Origin: JAKANM01 sp964356495
Lineage (GTDB): Bacteria > Patescibacteriota > Patescibacteriia > Magasanikbacterales > GWA2-37-8
Direction: 5' to 3'
NCBI GenBank assembly: GCA_964356495.1
Contig: CAYHHR010000026.1
Coordinates: forward strand, 1-12,746
Length of the DNA: 12,746 nucleotides
How positions within the stretch are numbered: position 1 is the first letter of the stretch; every line of letters starts with the position of its first letter. This document shows, one piece after another, positions 4,645 through 11,452 of this stretch. The notes under the pieces are model-generated. The model was not told where the DNA came from. It did not search any database and worked only from the letters and a program-made list of their open reading frames with translations. The position numbers and the translations under genes are program-made.

Positions 4645-7020
4645 ATGTCGCGCTACCGTCATTATTCAGCACGCCCGCAACCAAAAAGGACTGCTCCGCT
4701 CGATGCCAACATCAGCCGCGGCCTCACTTCGATTTTACTTTTCATCGTCAGCGCGTTGTCGCTGCTCAGTTTTTTCAGTTTGGCCGGAGTAACCGGACAT
4801 TTTATCGACTCTCTGCTCGCCATCAGCTTTGGCCAAGTCAGATATGTTTTTCCTTTTATTCTAATTATTGTCGGAGTCATGCAAATCCGTGACCTTGATT
4901 ATAAATACAAACCAACTCATCTGATAGGCAGTATAATTTTTTTCCTTAGTTTCAACGGCCTCATCCACCTGCAAAAACCATTGAACGAAATGATAAACCT
5001 GGCTCTGCAGGGTTACGGCGGCGGACTCGCCGGGGTCGCCCTGGCTTGGCCACTCCTGCGCTATGTTAATTATTGGGGAGCAACCGTGATCCTCTCCGGC
5101 CTGCTTCTCGCCTCAATAATTTTTCTTTTTAATACTTCCCTCGCTCACTTAGTCGAACTTCACAAAAAAGCATTTTTAATGTTGGGTTGGATTGGTGGAA
5201 AGATTATCGCTTTCGGCGAATTATTCCGCAGGGAAAAAATTAAATTTAAAATTAATGGCGAGTATGATGTTGGCGCTGAAAGTGCCGATAAAAAACTATC
5301 TGATGAAGTCCGCCTCGCCGGCGGATCAGCCGATGAGGCTGAAAAACAAGACGATGATGACGAAGAAAATCAGCGAACATTTGAACATCGCTCAATCAAA
5401 AAAACTGCCGAGTCCGAGGAAGGAGAAGAAGTCCGCCTCAACGGCGGATCAGCCGATGAGGCTGAAACCCAGGCCAAAGAAAGTATCACTATTTCAAAAC
5501 CAAAAAAAGACTACCATCTGCCTTCGGTCGATCTCCTCAGTAACGTCAGAGGCAAACCGACCTCCGGCGACATCAAAGCCAACGCTGAAGTTATCAAGGA
5601 TACGCTCAAAAATTTTGGGATTGAAGTTGAGATGGGAGAAGTGCGCGTCGGGCCGACCGTGACTCAATACTCTCTGAAACCATACAAAGGCGTGAAGCTC
5701 ACCCGCATTACCACTCTCTCCGACAACCTCGCGCTCGCGCTCGCCGCCCACCCGATCCGCATCGAAGCGCCGATTCCCGGGCAGTCGCTCGTCGGCATCG
5801 AGGTGCCAAATCAAAAAGTCGCGCTTGTCACTCTGCGCGAACTGCTTGAGAGTCCAGAATTTAAAAACCGCGAACATAATATGGTGATGGCGATCGGCAA
5901 GGACGTAACCGGCAAAGTCCATGTCGGCGACCTAACCAAGATGCCACACCTGCTCGTGGCCGGCGCGACGAACTCCGGCAAAACTGTCTGTATCAACACC
6001 ATGATTCTGAGTTTACTCTACCAAAATACTCCGGAAACACTTCGATTCATCATGGTTGATCCAAAACGCGTTGAACTTCCTCTTTATAATGGTATTCCAC
6101 ACCTCCTAACTCCCGTCATCACTGACGCCGCCAAAACCATCAACGCTCTCAAATGGACGATCGGAGAAATGGAGCGCCGCTTTACCATCCTCGAGTCAAG
6201 CGGTAAACGCGACATCACCTCATACAACAAAACTGCTGATGAAAAAATGCCTCACATTGTTTTCATAGTCGATGAGTTAGCCGACCTGATGGCTTCTTCC
6301 GCTTCTGAAATCGAGGGCGGCATCATCCGCATCGCGCAGATGGCGCGCGCCGTCGGCATTCACCTGATCGTCGCGACGCAGAGTCCTAGAGTCGAGGTCA
6401 TCACCGGCCTCATGAAAGCCAACATCCCCGCCCGCATTGCTTTCTCAGTGGCGTCACTCATCGACTCCCGCACCATTCTCGACACGCCCGGCGCCGAGAA
6501 ACTCCTTGGCCGCGGCGATATGCTTTACCTCACAGCCGACATGAGCAAACCGAAACGCCTGCAAGGCGCGTTCGTGTCTGAAGATGAAATGAAGGACATC
6601 GTAAATTTCCTGCGCGGCGACGAACCGCCCGAATATAATGAGGCCGTCGTCGCCAAAAATGGCGCCGCAATCGGCGGAACCGTCAATATGTTCGGCGGCC
6701 CCTCTGACGATCAAGACCCGATTTTCGATGAAGCGAAACGCATCGTTATCGAATCCGGCAAAGCCAGCGCCTCACTATTGCAACGACGGCTTAAACTTGG
6801 CTACGCGAGAGCCGCGCGAGTACTTGACGAGCTGGAGGAGGCTGGTATAGTAGGACCGGCCGACGGCGCTAAACCAAGAGAAGTTTTCACCGAGCATCTG
6901 GCGCCGGCCCCGGAAGCCGAAATTCCCGAAGACGAACAAACAATGGATGCCGGCGGCACCGTTCTCAATGAGAATGACCAAACCCCAATGTCCAATGACC
7001 AAATCGAACATGATACTTGA
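4645..7020 (+). CDS. ftsK: FtsK/SpoIIIE DNA translocase
   Basis: Septum-anchored ATP-driven DNA pump that clears and segregates chromosome ends at division. 791 aa. The N-terminal 165 residues contain about four membrane helices (around 28-46, 55-79, 92-108, 143-163). A charged, low-complexity linker follows (about 195-290) and holds two copies of a hairpin repeat encoding EVRL(A/N)GGSADEAE at 221-233 and 262-274. The motor follows: Walker A GATNSGKT (440-447, Lys446; N replaces the usual second Gly) and Walker B IVDELADL with Asp543/Glu544, then VATQSPRVEVITG. The C-terminal winged-helix gamma domain (about 691-750, LLQRRLKLGYARAARVLDEL) binds DNA orientation signals. A short tail, encoded largely by simple repeats, ends the protein. 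A weak GAAAGG precedes the ATG. The RodZ-like gene and recA follow on the same strand. Confidence 0.97.
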   Translation: MSRYRHYSARPQPKRTAPLDANISRGLTSILLFIVSALSLLSFFSLAGVTGHFIDSLLAISFGQVRYVFPFILIIVGVMQIRDLDYKYKPTHLIGSIIFFLSFNGLIHLQKPLNEMINLALQGYGGGLAGVALAWPLLRYVNYWGATVILSGLLLASIIFLFNTSLAHLVELHKKAFLMLGWIGGKIIAFGELFRREKIKFKINGEYDVGAESADKKLSDEVRLAGGSADEAEKQDDDDEENQRTFEHRSIKKTAESEEGEEVRLNGGSADEAETQAKESITISKPKKDYHLPSVDLLSNVRGKPTSGDIKANAEVIKDTLKNFGIEVEMGEVRVGPTVTQYSLKPYKGVKLTRITTLSDNLALALAAHPIRIEAPIPGQSLVGIEVPNQKVALVTLRELLESPEFKNREHNMVMAIGKDVTGKVHVGDLTKMPHLLVAGATNSGKTVCINTMILSLLYQNTPETLRFIMVDPKRVELPLYNGIPHLLTPVITDAAKTINALKWTIGEMERRFTILESSGKRDITSYNKTADEKMPHIVFIVDELADLMASSASEIEGGIIRIAQMARAVGIHLIVATQSPRVEVITGLMKANIPARIAFSVASLIDSRTILDTPGAEKLLGRGDMLYLTADMSKPKRLQGAFVSEDEMKDIVNFLRGDEPPEYNEAVVAKNGAAIGGTVNMFGGPSDDQDPIFDEAKRIVIESGKASASLLQRRLKLGYARAARVLDELEEAGIVGPADGAKPREVFTEHLAPAPEAEIPEDEQTMDAGGTVLNENDQTPMSNDQIEHDT
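5305..5344 (+). repeat. In-frame double-hairpin repeat in the ftsK linker, copy 1
   Basis: 40 bases containing two adjacent hairpins: TCCGCC-tcgcc-GGCGGA (5309-5325) and TCAGCC-gatga-GGCTGA (5326-5342). It is 38/40 identical to copy 2; both differences are in the first loop. It encodes EVRLAGGSADEAE. Confidence 0.85.
5428..5467 (+). repeat. In-frame double-hairpin repeat in the ftsK linker, copy 2
   Basis: Same 40-base unit as at 5305, with loop TCAAC instead of TCGCC and identical stems. It encodes EVRLNGGSADEAE. The copies are 123 bases (41 codons) apart, in the same reading frame, and separated by unrelated acidic sequence, so this is not a simple tandem duplication. Confidence 0.85.
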
Positions 7021-7038
7021 TACCTGATACTTGATACA
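7011..7038 (+). repeat. Heptamer tandem repeat across the ftsK stop codon
   Basis: Four consecutive 7-base units: TGATACT, TGATACC, TGATACT, TGATACA. The ftsK stop TGA (7018-7020) is the first three bases of the second unit. Just upstream, AATGACCAAA occurs twice (6973-6982, 6994-7003), so the end of ftsK is built from simple repeats. Confidence 0.85.
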
Positions 7039-7080
7039 TTCAACATGACCATCTTCTGCTACAAAAAAGTAATTCCCCCT

Positions 7081-7773
7081 ATGCGCCTCGGAGAGAAATT
7101 TATAAAAGCCTCTGAAGAAAAAAAACTGGACAAAAAAACTTTGCTCCAGCTTACAAAAATTCCCGCGAAATATTTAACGGCGATCGAAGAAGGCGCCTAC
7201 GATCTTCTTCCCAAAGCCAAATCGCATCGCCTCGCCTACATTCGTTCTTTGGCGAAAGCCCTCGAAATTCCTTCGGACGAATGCATCGTCCAATTTGAAA
7301 AAGAAGCCGGGCTTAATAACGCGGATCTTGCCCATCCGCGTCGCAACATCCGATGGTTTCCTTTTGCCTCAATTTCGATTTTCCTTCGCAATATTACGAT
7401 GGCGGGATTAGTAATTTTATTTGCCGGTTATCTAGTCTGGCAAGTGCGGGGCGTCCTCCAGCCGCCATACCTCGCGGTTTTTTCTCCGGCTGAAGGTAAT
7501 TTGGTTTCCTCGCCTCGAACTACTATCCAGGGAGAAACTGAGAAAGAATCCCGTCTCACGGTAAATGGACAAGATATAATGGTGAATGAACAAGGAAAAT
7601 TTTCCACCGACATCGACCTTAGCAACGGCGTCAACACCATCCAAATTTCCGCTACAAAAAAACACGGCAAGACTACTACCATTGTCCGGCATGTTGTGGT
7701 AAGATTGACTCCGATCAGTGATCGGAGTCATCCTGAGGTCGCCTCAGCGACCGTAGGATCCCTTAAAAAATAA
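7081..7773 (+). CDS. RodZ-like protein: HTH domain, single membrane helix, Ig-like extracytoplasmic domain
   Basis: Probably an envelope or cell-shape protein of RodZ type. 230 aa from the ATG at 7081 (MRLGEKFIKASEEKKLDKKT), which begins just where RodZ-type HTH domains begin; an ATG at 7045 would add 12 residues with no domain match. Residues 1-75 form a Cro-like helix-turn-helix (KTLLQLTKIPAKYLTAIEEG), 104-123 a single membrane helix (AGLVILFAGYLVW), and 130-208 a beta-rich domain (LTVNGQDIMVNEQGKFSTDI, NGVNTIQISA) resembling the glucodextranase-B/Ig-like folds of extracellular proteins. In RodZ the HTH binds MreB in the cytoplasm; that link is inference here. The last 20 residues are encoded by two palindromic repeats and look like an accreted tail. 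No SD. It lies between ftsK and recA, 19 bases before the latter. Confidence 0.85.
   Translation: MRLGEKFIKASEEKKLDKKTLLQLTKIPAKYLTAIEEGAYDLLPKAKSHRLAYIRSLAKALEIPSDECIVQFEKEAGLNNADLAHPRRNIRWFPFASISIFLRNITMAGLVILFAGYLVWQVRGVLQPPYLAVFSPAEGNLVSSPRTTIQGETEKESRLTVNGQDIMVNEQGKFSTDIDLSNGVNTIQISATKKHGKTTTIVRHVVVRLTPISDRSHPEVASATVGSLKK
7706..7730. repeat. 25-bp perfect palindrome in the 3' end of the RodZ-like gene
   Basis: TGACTCCGATCA (7706-7717), a central G, then its exact reverse complement (7719-7730). It encodes part of the C-terminal tail (around PISDRSH). It abuts a second palindrome and lies 63 bases upstream of the recA ATG. It could be a mobile palindromic repeat, an mRNA hairpin or an operator. 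Confidence 0.85.
7730..7759. repeat. Second palindrome (ATCCT...AGGAT type) abutting the first
   Basis: ATCCT-ga-GGTCG, loop CCTCAG, CGACC-gt-AGGAT: a 10-bp stem with one internal mismatch. It encodes EVASATVG of the protein tail. ATCCTGAG...AGGAT palindromes look like dispersed bacterial repeats; that is recollection, not a search result. Confidence 0.75.
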
Positions 7774-7792
7774 ATTTAATAAAATATTAATT

Positions 7793-8872
7793 ATGCCAAA
7801 AGTAAGCGATGAGGTAAAGGAGAAATTGAAAGCCGCGGAGAGCGCGATCGACCAGATCAAAAGCCGGTTCGGCGACGGCGCGATCATGAGATTCGGTGAA
7901 GCCAAGGCGATGCAGGTAGACGCCGTGTCGACCGGTTGCTTGTCACTTGATATCGCTCTCGGAGTGTTTGGCGTGCCGCGCGGCCGCGTCATCGAAATCT
8001 ACGGACCGGAAGCCAGCGGTAAATCAACGCTCGCCCAGCATATCGTCGCTGAAGTGCAGAAACTCGGCGGCATCGCCGCATATGTGGATGCTGAACACGC
8101 GCTCGATCCGGACTACTCGAAGAAAATCGGTGTCCATATCGACGAACTGCTGATTTCCCAGCCGGACACCGGCGAACAGGCACTGGAAATCGTTGAAACC
8201 CTGGTGCGTTCCAACGCGGTAGACGTGGTAGTGATCGATTCAGTAGCGGCCCTTGTCCCCAAAGCCGAAATTGAAGGCGAAATGGGCGACAGCCATATGG
8301 GTCTCCAGGCCCGCCTCATGAGCCAGGCGCTCCGGAAACTTACCGGCATCATCAGTAAATCCAAAACTGTCGTCATCTTCATCAACCAGACCCGCATGAA
8401 AATCGGCATCGTCTTCGGCAATCCCGAAACTACGACCGGTGGCGTCGCGCTCAAATTTTATTCCTCGATCCGAATGGAAATCCGCCGCGCCGCGCAAATC
8501 AAGCAAGGCGACAAAATTATCGGCAACCGCGTCAAAGTAAAAGTTGTGAAAAATAAAGTCGCCGCTCCGTTCCGCACCACTGAATTCGATATCATGTACA
8601 ATGAAGGTATTTCCCTTTCCGGCGATACCTTGGATACGGCGGTAGTTTATAAAGTGGTTGATAAGAGAGGCAACTCCTACCTATTCGGCGAAGAGAAATT
8701 AGGCGTGGGTCGTGAAACGGCGAAACGCTACCTCAGAGAAAATCCAAAACTACTCGAAAAAATTCGTAAATTAGTCATCGAAGTCGTCGAACGCGGCGAC
8801 CTGCCGCAGGAAGAAGAAGCGCCAATCCCGAACGAACCTTCTGAAAGTGAAAATCTGGCGGTGATGGCGTAA
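7793..8872 (+). CDS. recA: Recombinase RecA
   Basis: ATP-dependent strand-exchange protein that forms filaments on single-stranded DNA for homologous recombination and, where present, drives the SOS response. 359 aa, near the usual length (about 350). Walker A GPEASGKST (71-79), catalytic Glu101 in YVDAEHALD, Walker B VVVIDS (145-150), loop L1 EGEMGDSHMG (161-170) and loop L2 FGNPETTTGG (208-217) are all intact. The C-terminal domain carries a short acidic tail (QEEEAP). The ATG has no Shine-Dalgarno site; the 19 bases upstream are A/T only. No LexA-type operator was recognised. It is probably co-transcribed with the RodZ-like gene and ends at a shared bidirectional terminator. Confidence 0.98.
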   Translation: MPKVSDEVKEKLKAAESAIDQIKSRFGDGAIMRFGEAKAMQVDAVSTGCLSLDIALGVFGVPRGRVIEIYGPEASGKSTLAQHIVAEVQKLGGIAAYVDAEHALDPDYSKKIGVHIDELLISQPDTGEQALEIVETLVRSNAVDVVVIDSVAALVPKAEIEGEMGDSHMGLQARLMSQALRKLTGIISKSKTVVIFINQTRMKIGIVFGNPETTTGGVALKFYSSIRMEIRRAAQIKQGDKIIGNRVKVKVVKNKVAAPFRTTEFDIMYNEGISLSGDTLDTAVVYKVVDKRGNSYLFGEEKLGVGRETAKRYLRENPKLLEKIRKLVIEVVERGDLPQEEEAPIPNEPSESENLAVMA

Positions 8873-8885
8873 TATAAAAATAATT

Positions 8886-8919
8886 TGGGGCCGCTGTCGA
8901 GAGACAGAGGCCCCATTTT
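8886..8919. terminator. Bidirectional terminator between recA and pyrF
   Basis: TGGGGCC (8886-8892) pairs with GGCCCCA (8909-8915), and inside it CTGTC (8894-8898) pairs with GACAG (8903-8907) around loop GAGA, with one mismatch. TTTT follows on the plus strand and an AT-rich TTATTTTTAT on the minus strand. It serves both converging genes. Confidence 0.9.
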
Positions 8920-8939
8920 AATTCGTTACGAACTTCCAT

Positions 8940-9833
8940 CTATTTCTTCGCGAGAAACTGACCGATGAAACCGTTGAGCTTTTCCGTCTCACGGCGAGCC
9001 GACGCCGCGTAATCTTCGCCAGCCGAGGCATGAATAATGCCGCGCGACGAATTGATGATCATGCCCTTGCCGCGGCTGTCTTTTCCGACCGCGACGGTCT
9101 TCTCAAGGTCGCCGCCTTGCGCGCCGATGCCCGGAATGAGAATCGGCATATCACCAACGATCTCGCGAACTTCACGGAGTTCATCGGGATACGTCGCGCC
9201 AACAACAAGCATGCAGTTGCCATTCTTGTTCCACTCCCTCGCGACTCGGTAAGCCACCAGTTGGTAAAACGCCATGGGTCTCATGCAAGACCCCCAACGC
9301 AAAGCCTCCTCGGCCGTCTGCACCACTCGAACATCTTGAAACTCACCCGCGCCTGGATTGGAGGTGCGACAGAGTACGATGACACCCTTGTCCGTCCGAT
9401 CGAGAAATGGCTGAAGCGCTTCGGCTCCGAGATACGGATGAACCGTGATCGCGTCCGCCTTCAGGTGGTCAAACGCAAACTTCACGTATCCGGCGTTGGT
9501 GTTGCCGATGTCCGCGCGCTTGGCGTCCAGAATTACCGGAACGTCCGGCGCGATGAGATGAATGTCCGCGATAGTGCGATACAAAGCCGCAATGCCAACC
9601 CTACCGTACGCCTCATAAAAAGCGGTATTTGGTTTGTAGGCACACACGATATCCTTCGTTGCTTCGACGATGTCCCGGTTGAACGCGGCGATCGTGCTTC
9701 CCTCGTCATACCGTGAGGCATGCTCTCGAAAAAACTGAGGCATCTTGGCGAGCTCACTATCCAGCCCCACGCTGACGAACTTGCCGCGCGACCACTGTTC
9801 TTCGAGCATTTCTCGGAAATTTCGGTTGCTCAT
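8940..9833 (-). CDS. pyrF: Orotidine 5'-phosphate decarboxylase (type 2)
   Basis: Decarboxylates OMP to UMP, the last step of de novo pyrimidine synthesis. 297 aa, a usual length for type 2 enzymes. The catalytic signature LDAKRADIGNT (102-112) gives Asp103, Lys105 and Asp108. VGLDSE (22-27) and KPNTAFYEAYG (67-77) are the other substrate-site segments, and GIGAQGGD (235-242) with NSSRG (261-265) form the phosphate end of the barrel. The frame continues upstream to an ATG at 9932, but that start lies inside the -35 box; MSNRNFREML at 9833 is preceded by AGGAAGGCGAAAAG and is preferred. It converges on recA and diverges from the DsbA-like gene. No other pyrimidine gene is in the window. Its SD contrasts with the SD-less genes around it. 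Confidence 0.95.
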   Translation of the reverse strand: MSNRNFREMLEEQWSRGKFVSVGLDSELAKMPQFFREHASRYDEGSTIAAFNRDIVEATKDIVCAYKPNTAFYEAYGRVGIAALYRTIADIHLIAPDVPVILDAKRADIGNTNAGYVKFAFDHLKADAITVHPYLGAEALQPFLDRTDKGVIVLCRTSNPGAGEFQDVRVVQTAEEALRWGSCMRPMAFYQLVAYRVAREWNKNGNCMLVVGATYPDELREVREIVGDMPILIPGIGAQGGDLEKTVAVGKDSRGKGMIINSSRGIIHASAGEDYAASARRETEKLNGFIGQFLAKK

Positions 9834-9903
9834 CTTTTCGCCTTCCTGTTCCTTGATTGGGATTAACGATTTCAGCCCGACGATCGAGCTGACGAACAAA
9901 ATC

Positions 9904-9932
9904 ACCCTAGCATAAATGCGCAGAAAAATCAA
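9904..9932 (-). promoter_or_regulatory. Promoter of pyrF
   Basis: Minus strand: TTGATT (9927-9932), 17-base spacer, TAGGGT (9904-9909) preceded by TGC (extended -10). The predicted start is near 9897, about 64 bases before the pyrF ATG at 9833. This position also rules out the longer ORF start at 9932. Confidence 0.7.
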
Positions 9933-9945
9933 GCCGTCATGGGCC

Positions 9946-9973
9946 TTGTTTTTTCCACTCTTCGCGGTATAAT
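9946..9973 (+). promoter_or_regulatory. Promoter of the DsbA-like gene
   Basis: Exact TATAAT (9968-9973) with TTGTTT (9946-9951) at 16 bases. The predicted start is near 9980, only about 9 bases before the ATG at 9989. It lies back-to-back with the pyrF promoter; the -35 boxes are 13 bases apart. Confidence 0.65.
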
Positions 9974-9988
9974 AGGTTCACTATATTT

Positions 9989-10723
9989 ATGTTTCATATG
10001 AACCCCGAACGAGAAAAAATCATGGCCGACGCCCGTCGGGAAGTGACGCGACATAAACGAAAAATAATCTTGCGCCGTGTTGGTGTTTGGGGCGGAGCAT
10101 TGGTACTGCTCACCGCGATGGTTTGGGGCCTGGCGGAGCTTGCCTCAACTCCAAGCCAGAACTCATCTACTGACACACTCAAAGAAGCGGTCAGCCCAGC
10201 GACCGACCATATCGAAGGCAACCCAAACGCCAAAGTGGTCTTGGTCGAGTACAGCGATTTCCAATGTCCGGCCTGCGAAAAATTTTATTCAATAGTCAAA
10301 AACATCAAATCAAAATATGGAGAACAGCTGGCGATAGTTTATCGCTCTTTCCCTCTTCCTCAACACGACAAAGGCACTCTAGCCGCTAGGGCCGGGGAGG
10401 CCGCCGCCATAGAGGGAAAATTTTGGGAAATGCATGACAAACTATTTGATGGTCAGGAAATTTGGACCGGCAAAAGTGAAGCGGAAGCAATCCAAACCTT
10501 CACCGATTACGCCATCCAAATCGGAATCGATAAAGTTAAATTTTCCGCTAACTTCAACTCGCCCGCGATTATTGCTCGGATCCAGCGCGATATCACCAGC
10601 GGTGTCTCATCAAACGTCGATGCCACCCCCACTTTCTTTCTTAACGGCACAAAACTAACGAACATTGTGTCCTATGCAGACCTCGAATCAGACGTTGCCG
10701 GAGCCATCGCCGCAAGTAAATAA
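9989..10723 (+). CDS. Membrane-anchored DsbA-like thiol oxidoreductase
   Basis: Thioredoxin-fold protein that inserts disulfides into exported proteins. 244 aa; an in-frame ATG at 9998 would remove three residues. A basic N-terminal tail (RHKRKIILRR) precedes one membrane helix (about 33-51), so the catalytic part faces outside. A short linker leads to the DSBA/thioredoxin_4-type domain: VVLVEYSDFQCPACEKFY with active-site CPAC at 93-96, a helical insertion (about 125-205), and the cis-proline segment DATPTFFLNG (211-220; Pro214). The cysteine pair and cis-Pro are intact. No SD; the transcript is nearly leaderless. It overlaps the VKOR gene by 50 bases, which identifies its likely redox partner. 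Confidence 0.93.
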   Translation: MFHMNPEREKIMADARREVTRHKRKIILRRVGVWGGALVLLTAMVWGLAELASTPSQNSSTDTLKEAVSPATDHIEGNPNAKVVLVEYSDFQCPACEKFYSIVKNIKSKYGEQLAIVYRSFPLPQHDKGTLAARAGEAAAIEGKFWEMHDKLFDGQEIWTGKSEAEAIQTFTDYAIQIGIDKVKFSANFNSPAIIARIQRDITSGVSSNVDATPTFFLNGTKLTNIVSYADLESDVAGAIAASK

Positions 10724-11150
10724 AATTCCGCGTGTCGACACTATCGGCGCCATTATTTTTATTATTATCGGTCTCATCGGCTTCCTCGACGCCACCTACC
10801 TCACGATTGAACGCTACCGCGGCGTTATCCCTGTTTGCACTATAGTCTCCGGATGTAAACAGGTGCTCATCAGCCAATACTCCAGCCTCGGACCAGTTCC
10901 CCTCTCCGTACTGGGAATGATTTATTATGCAATCGTGATTGTTGGCGCGTTACTTTTCTTCGACCTCAGAAAAATTCACTTTCTTCACCTCCTCGCCGCC
11001 TTTACTTTGCTCGGCATTTTCGCCTCCGCCTATTTTATTTACCTGCAGGTTTTTATTATTAAAGCGCTCTGTATCTACTGCCTCGGCTCCGCCTTGACCT
11101 CAACTCTGCTTTTCCTAAACGGCTGGTACGTCTATAAGAAAACCTCATAA
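10674..11150 (+). CDS. Vitamin K epoxide reductase (VKOR) family protein, DsbA re-oxidase
   Basis: Integral membrane quinone reductase that re-oxidises DsbA-type proteins, doing the job of DsbB. 158 aa from ATG 10674; an in-frame TTG at 10665 is possible but less likely. Four membrane helices at about 22-43, 76-96, 102-125 and 130-150. All four redox cysteines are present: the loop pair Cys55/Cys61 in VCTIVSGCKQV and the quinone-side pair Cys133/Cys136 in CIYC. The conserved serine region (SQYSSLGPVPLSVLG) follows the first pair. The start lies inside the upstream DsbA-like gene in another frame (50-base overlap), implying translational coupling and a dedicated pair. Confidence 0.93.
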   Translation: MQTSNQTLPEPSPQVNKIPRVDTIGAIIFIIIGLIGFLDATYLTIERYRGVIPVCTIVSGCKQVLISQYSSLGPVPLSVLGMIYYAIVIVGALLFFDLRKIHFLHLLAAFTLLGIFASAYFIYLQVFIIKALCIYCLGSALTSTLLFLNGWYVYKKTS

Positions 11151-11152
11151 TC

Positions 11153-11161
11153 TGATATAAT
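11153..11161 (+). promoter_or_regulatory. Extended -10 promoter for the 88-aa membrane protein gene
   Basis: TGA plus an exact TATAAT (11156-11161). The predicted start is near 11168, about three bases before the ATG at 11171, so the mRNA would be essentially leaderless. No clear -35 was found. Confidence 0.5.
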
Positions 11162-11170
11162 ACCGTCAAT

Positions 11171-11437
11171 ATGTTTAGTTTTTCGCCACTTTTAATCCTC
11201 ATTCCTTTTGGAATATTCGCCGTCATCATCGGCTTTTTTGGTCTGATAAATACTGCCCACCTGGTTAGAACCGGCAACACCACCTTAATCAGCCTCCTTT
11301 TCACGCTATTTTTTTTGGGCTACAGCCTTGGCGTCTTGTTTCTAACGTACAATGTCGTCGCTCCGTACGATTGGCAAACGCCGGTAAAAATAGATCTTAG
11401 CTCGTTTGGTTTTTCCTCGAATTCCTTTATCAACTAA
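11171..11437 (+). CDS. Small two-helix membrane protein, 88 aa
   Basis: No family recognised. The product has two hydrophobic helices (about 5-28 and 38-61) joined by a short polar turn (NTAHLVRTGNTT), then a polar C-terminal tail (PYDWQTPVKIDLSS). There is no SD; a -10 element ends 9 bases before the ATG. It begins 20 bases after VKOR and ends 15 bases before the PH-domain gene, so it may be linked to either. The same-strand packing and membrane topology make it a credible gene. Function unknown. Confidence 0.75.
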   Translation: MFSFSPLLILIPFGIFAVIIGFFGLINTAHLVRTGNTTLISLLFTLFFLGYSLGVLFLTYNVVAPYDWQTPVKIDLSSFGFSSNSFIN

Positions 11438-11452
11438 ATATTTTGACACTGT

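Noticed and set aside
7706..7730. SOS (LexA) operator for recA
   Set aside because: The palindrome lies inside the upstream coding region, does not match LexA-box patterns I know and abuts another palindrome; a repeat element fits better, though an operator is not excluded.
9030..9716. A 228-codon plus-strand ORF over pyrF
   Set aside because: Antisense of the clear pyrF frame; no motif and no start signals.
9834..9932. N-terminal extension of PyrF to 330 residues
   Set aside because: It would start inside the predicted -35 box, and the extension has no match to the enzyme; the ATG at 9833 has an SD.
10665..10673. TTG start for VKOR
   Set aside because: ATG at 10674 is three codons downstream, and the extra residues add nothing to the domain.
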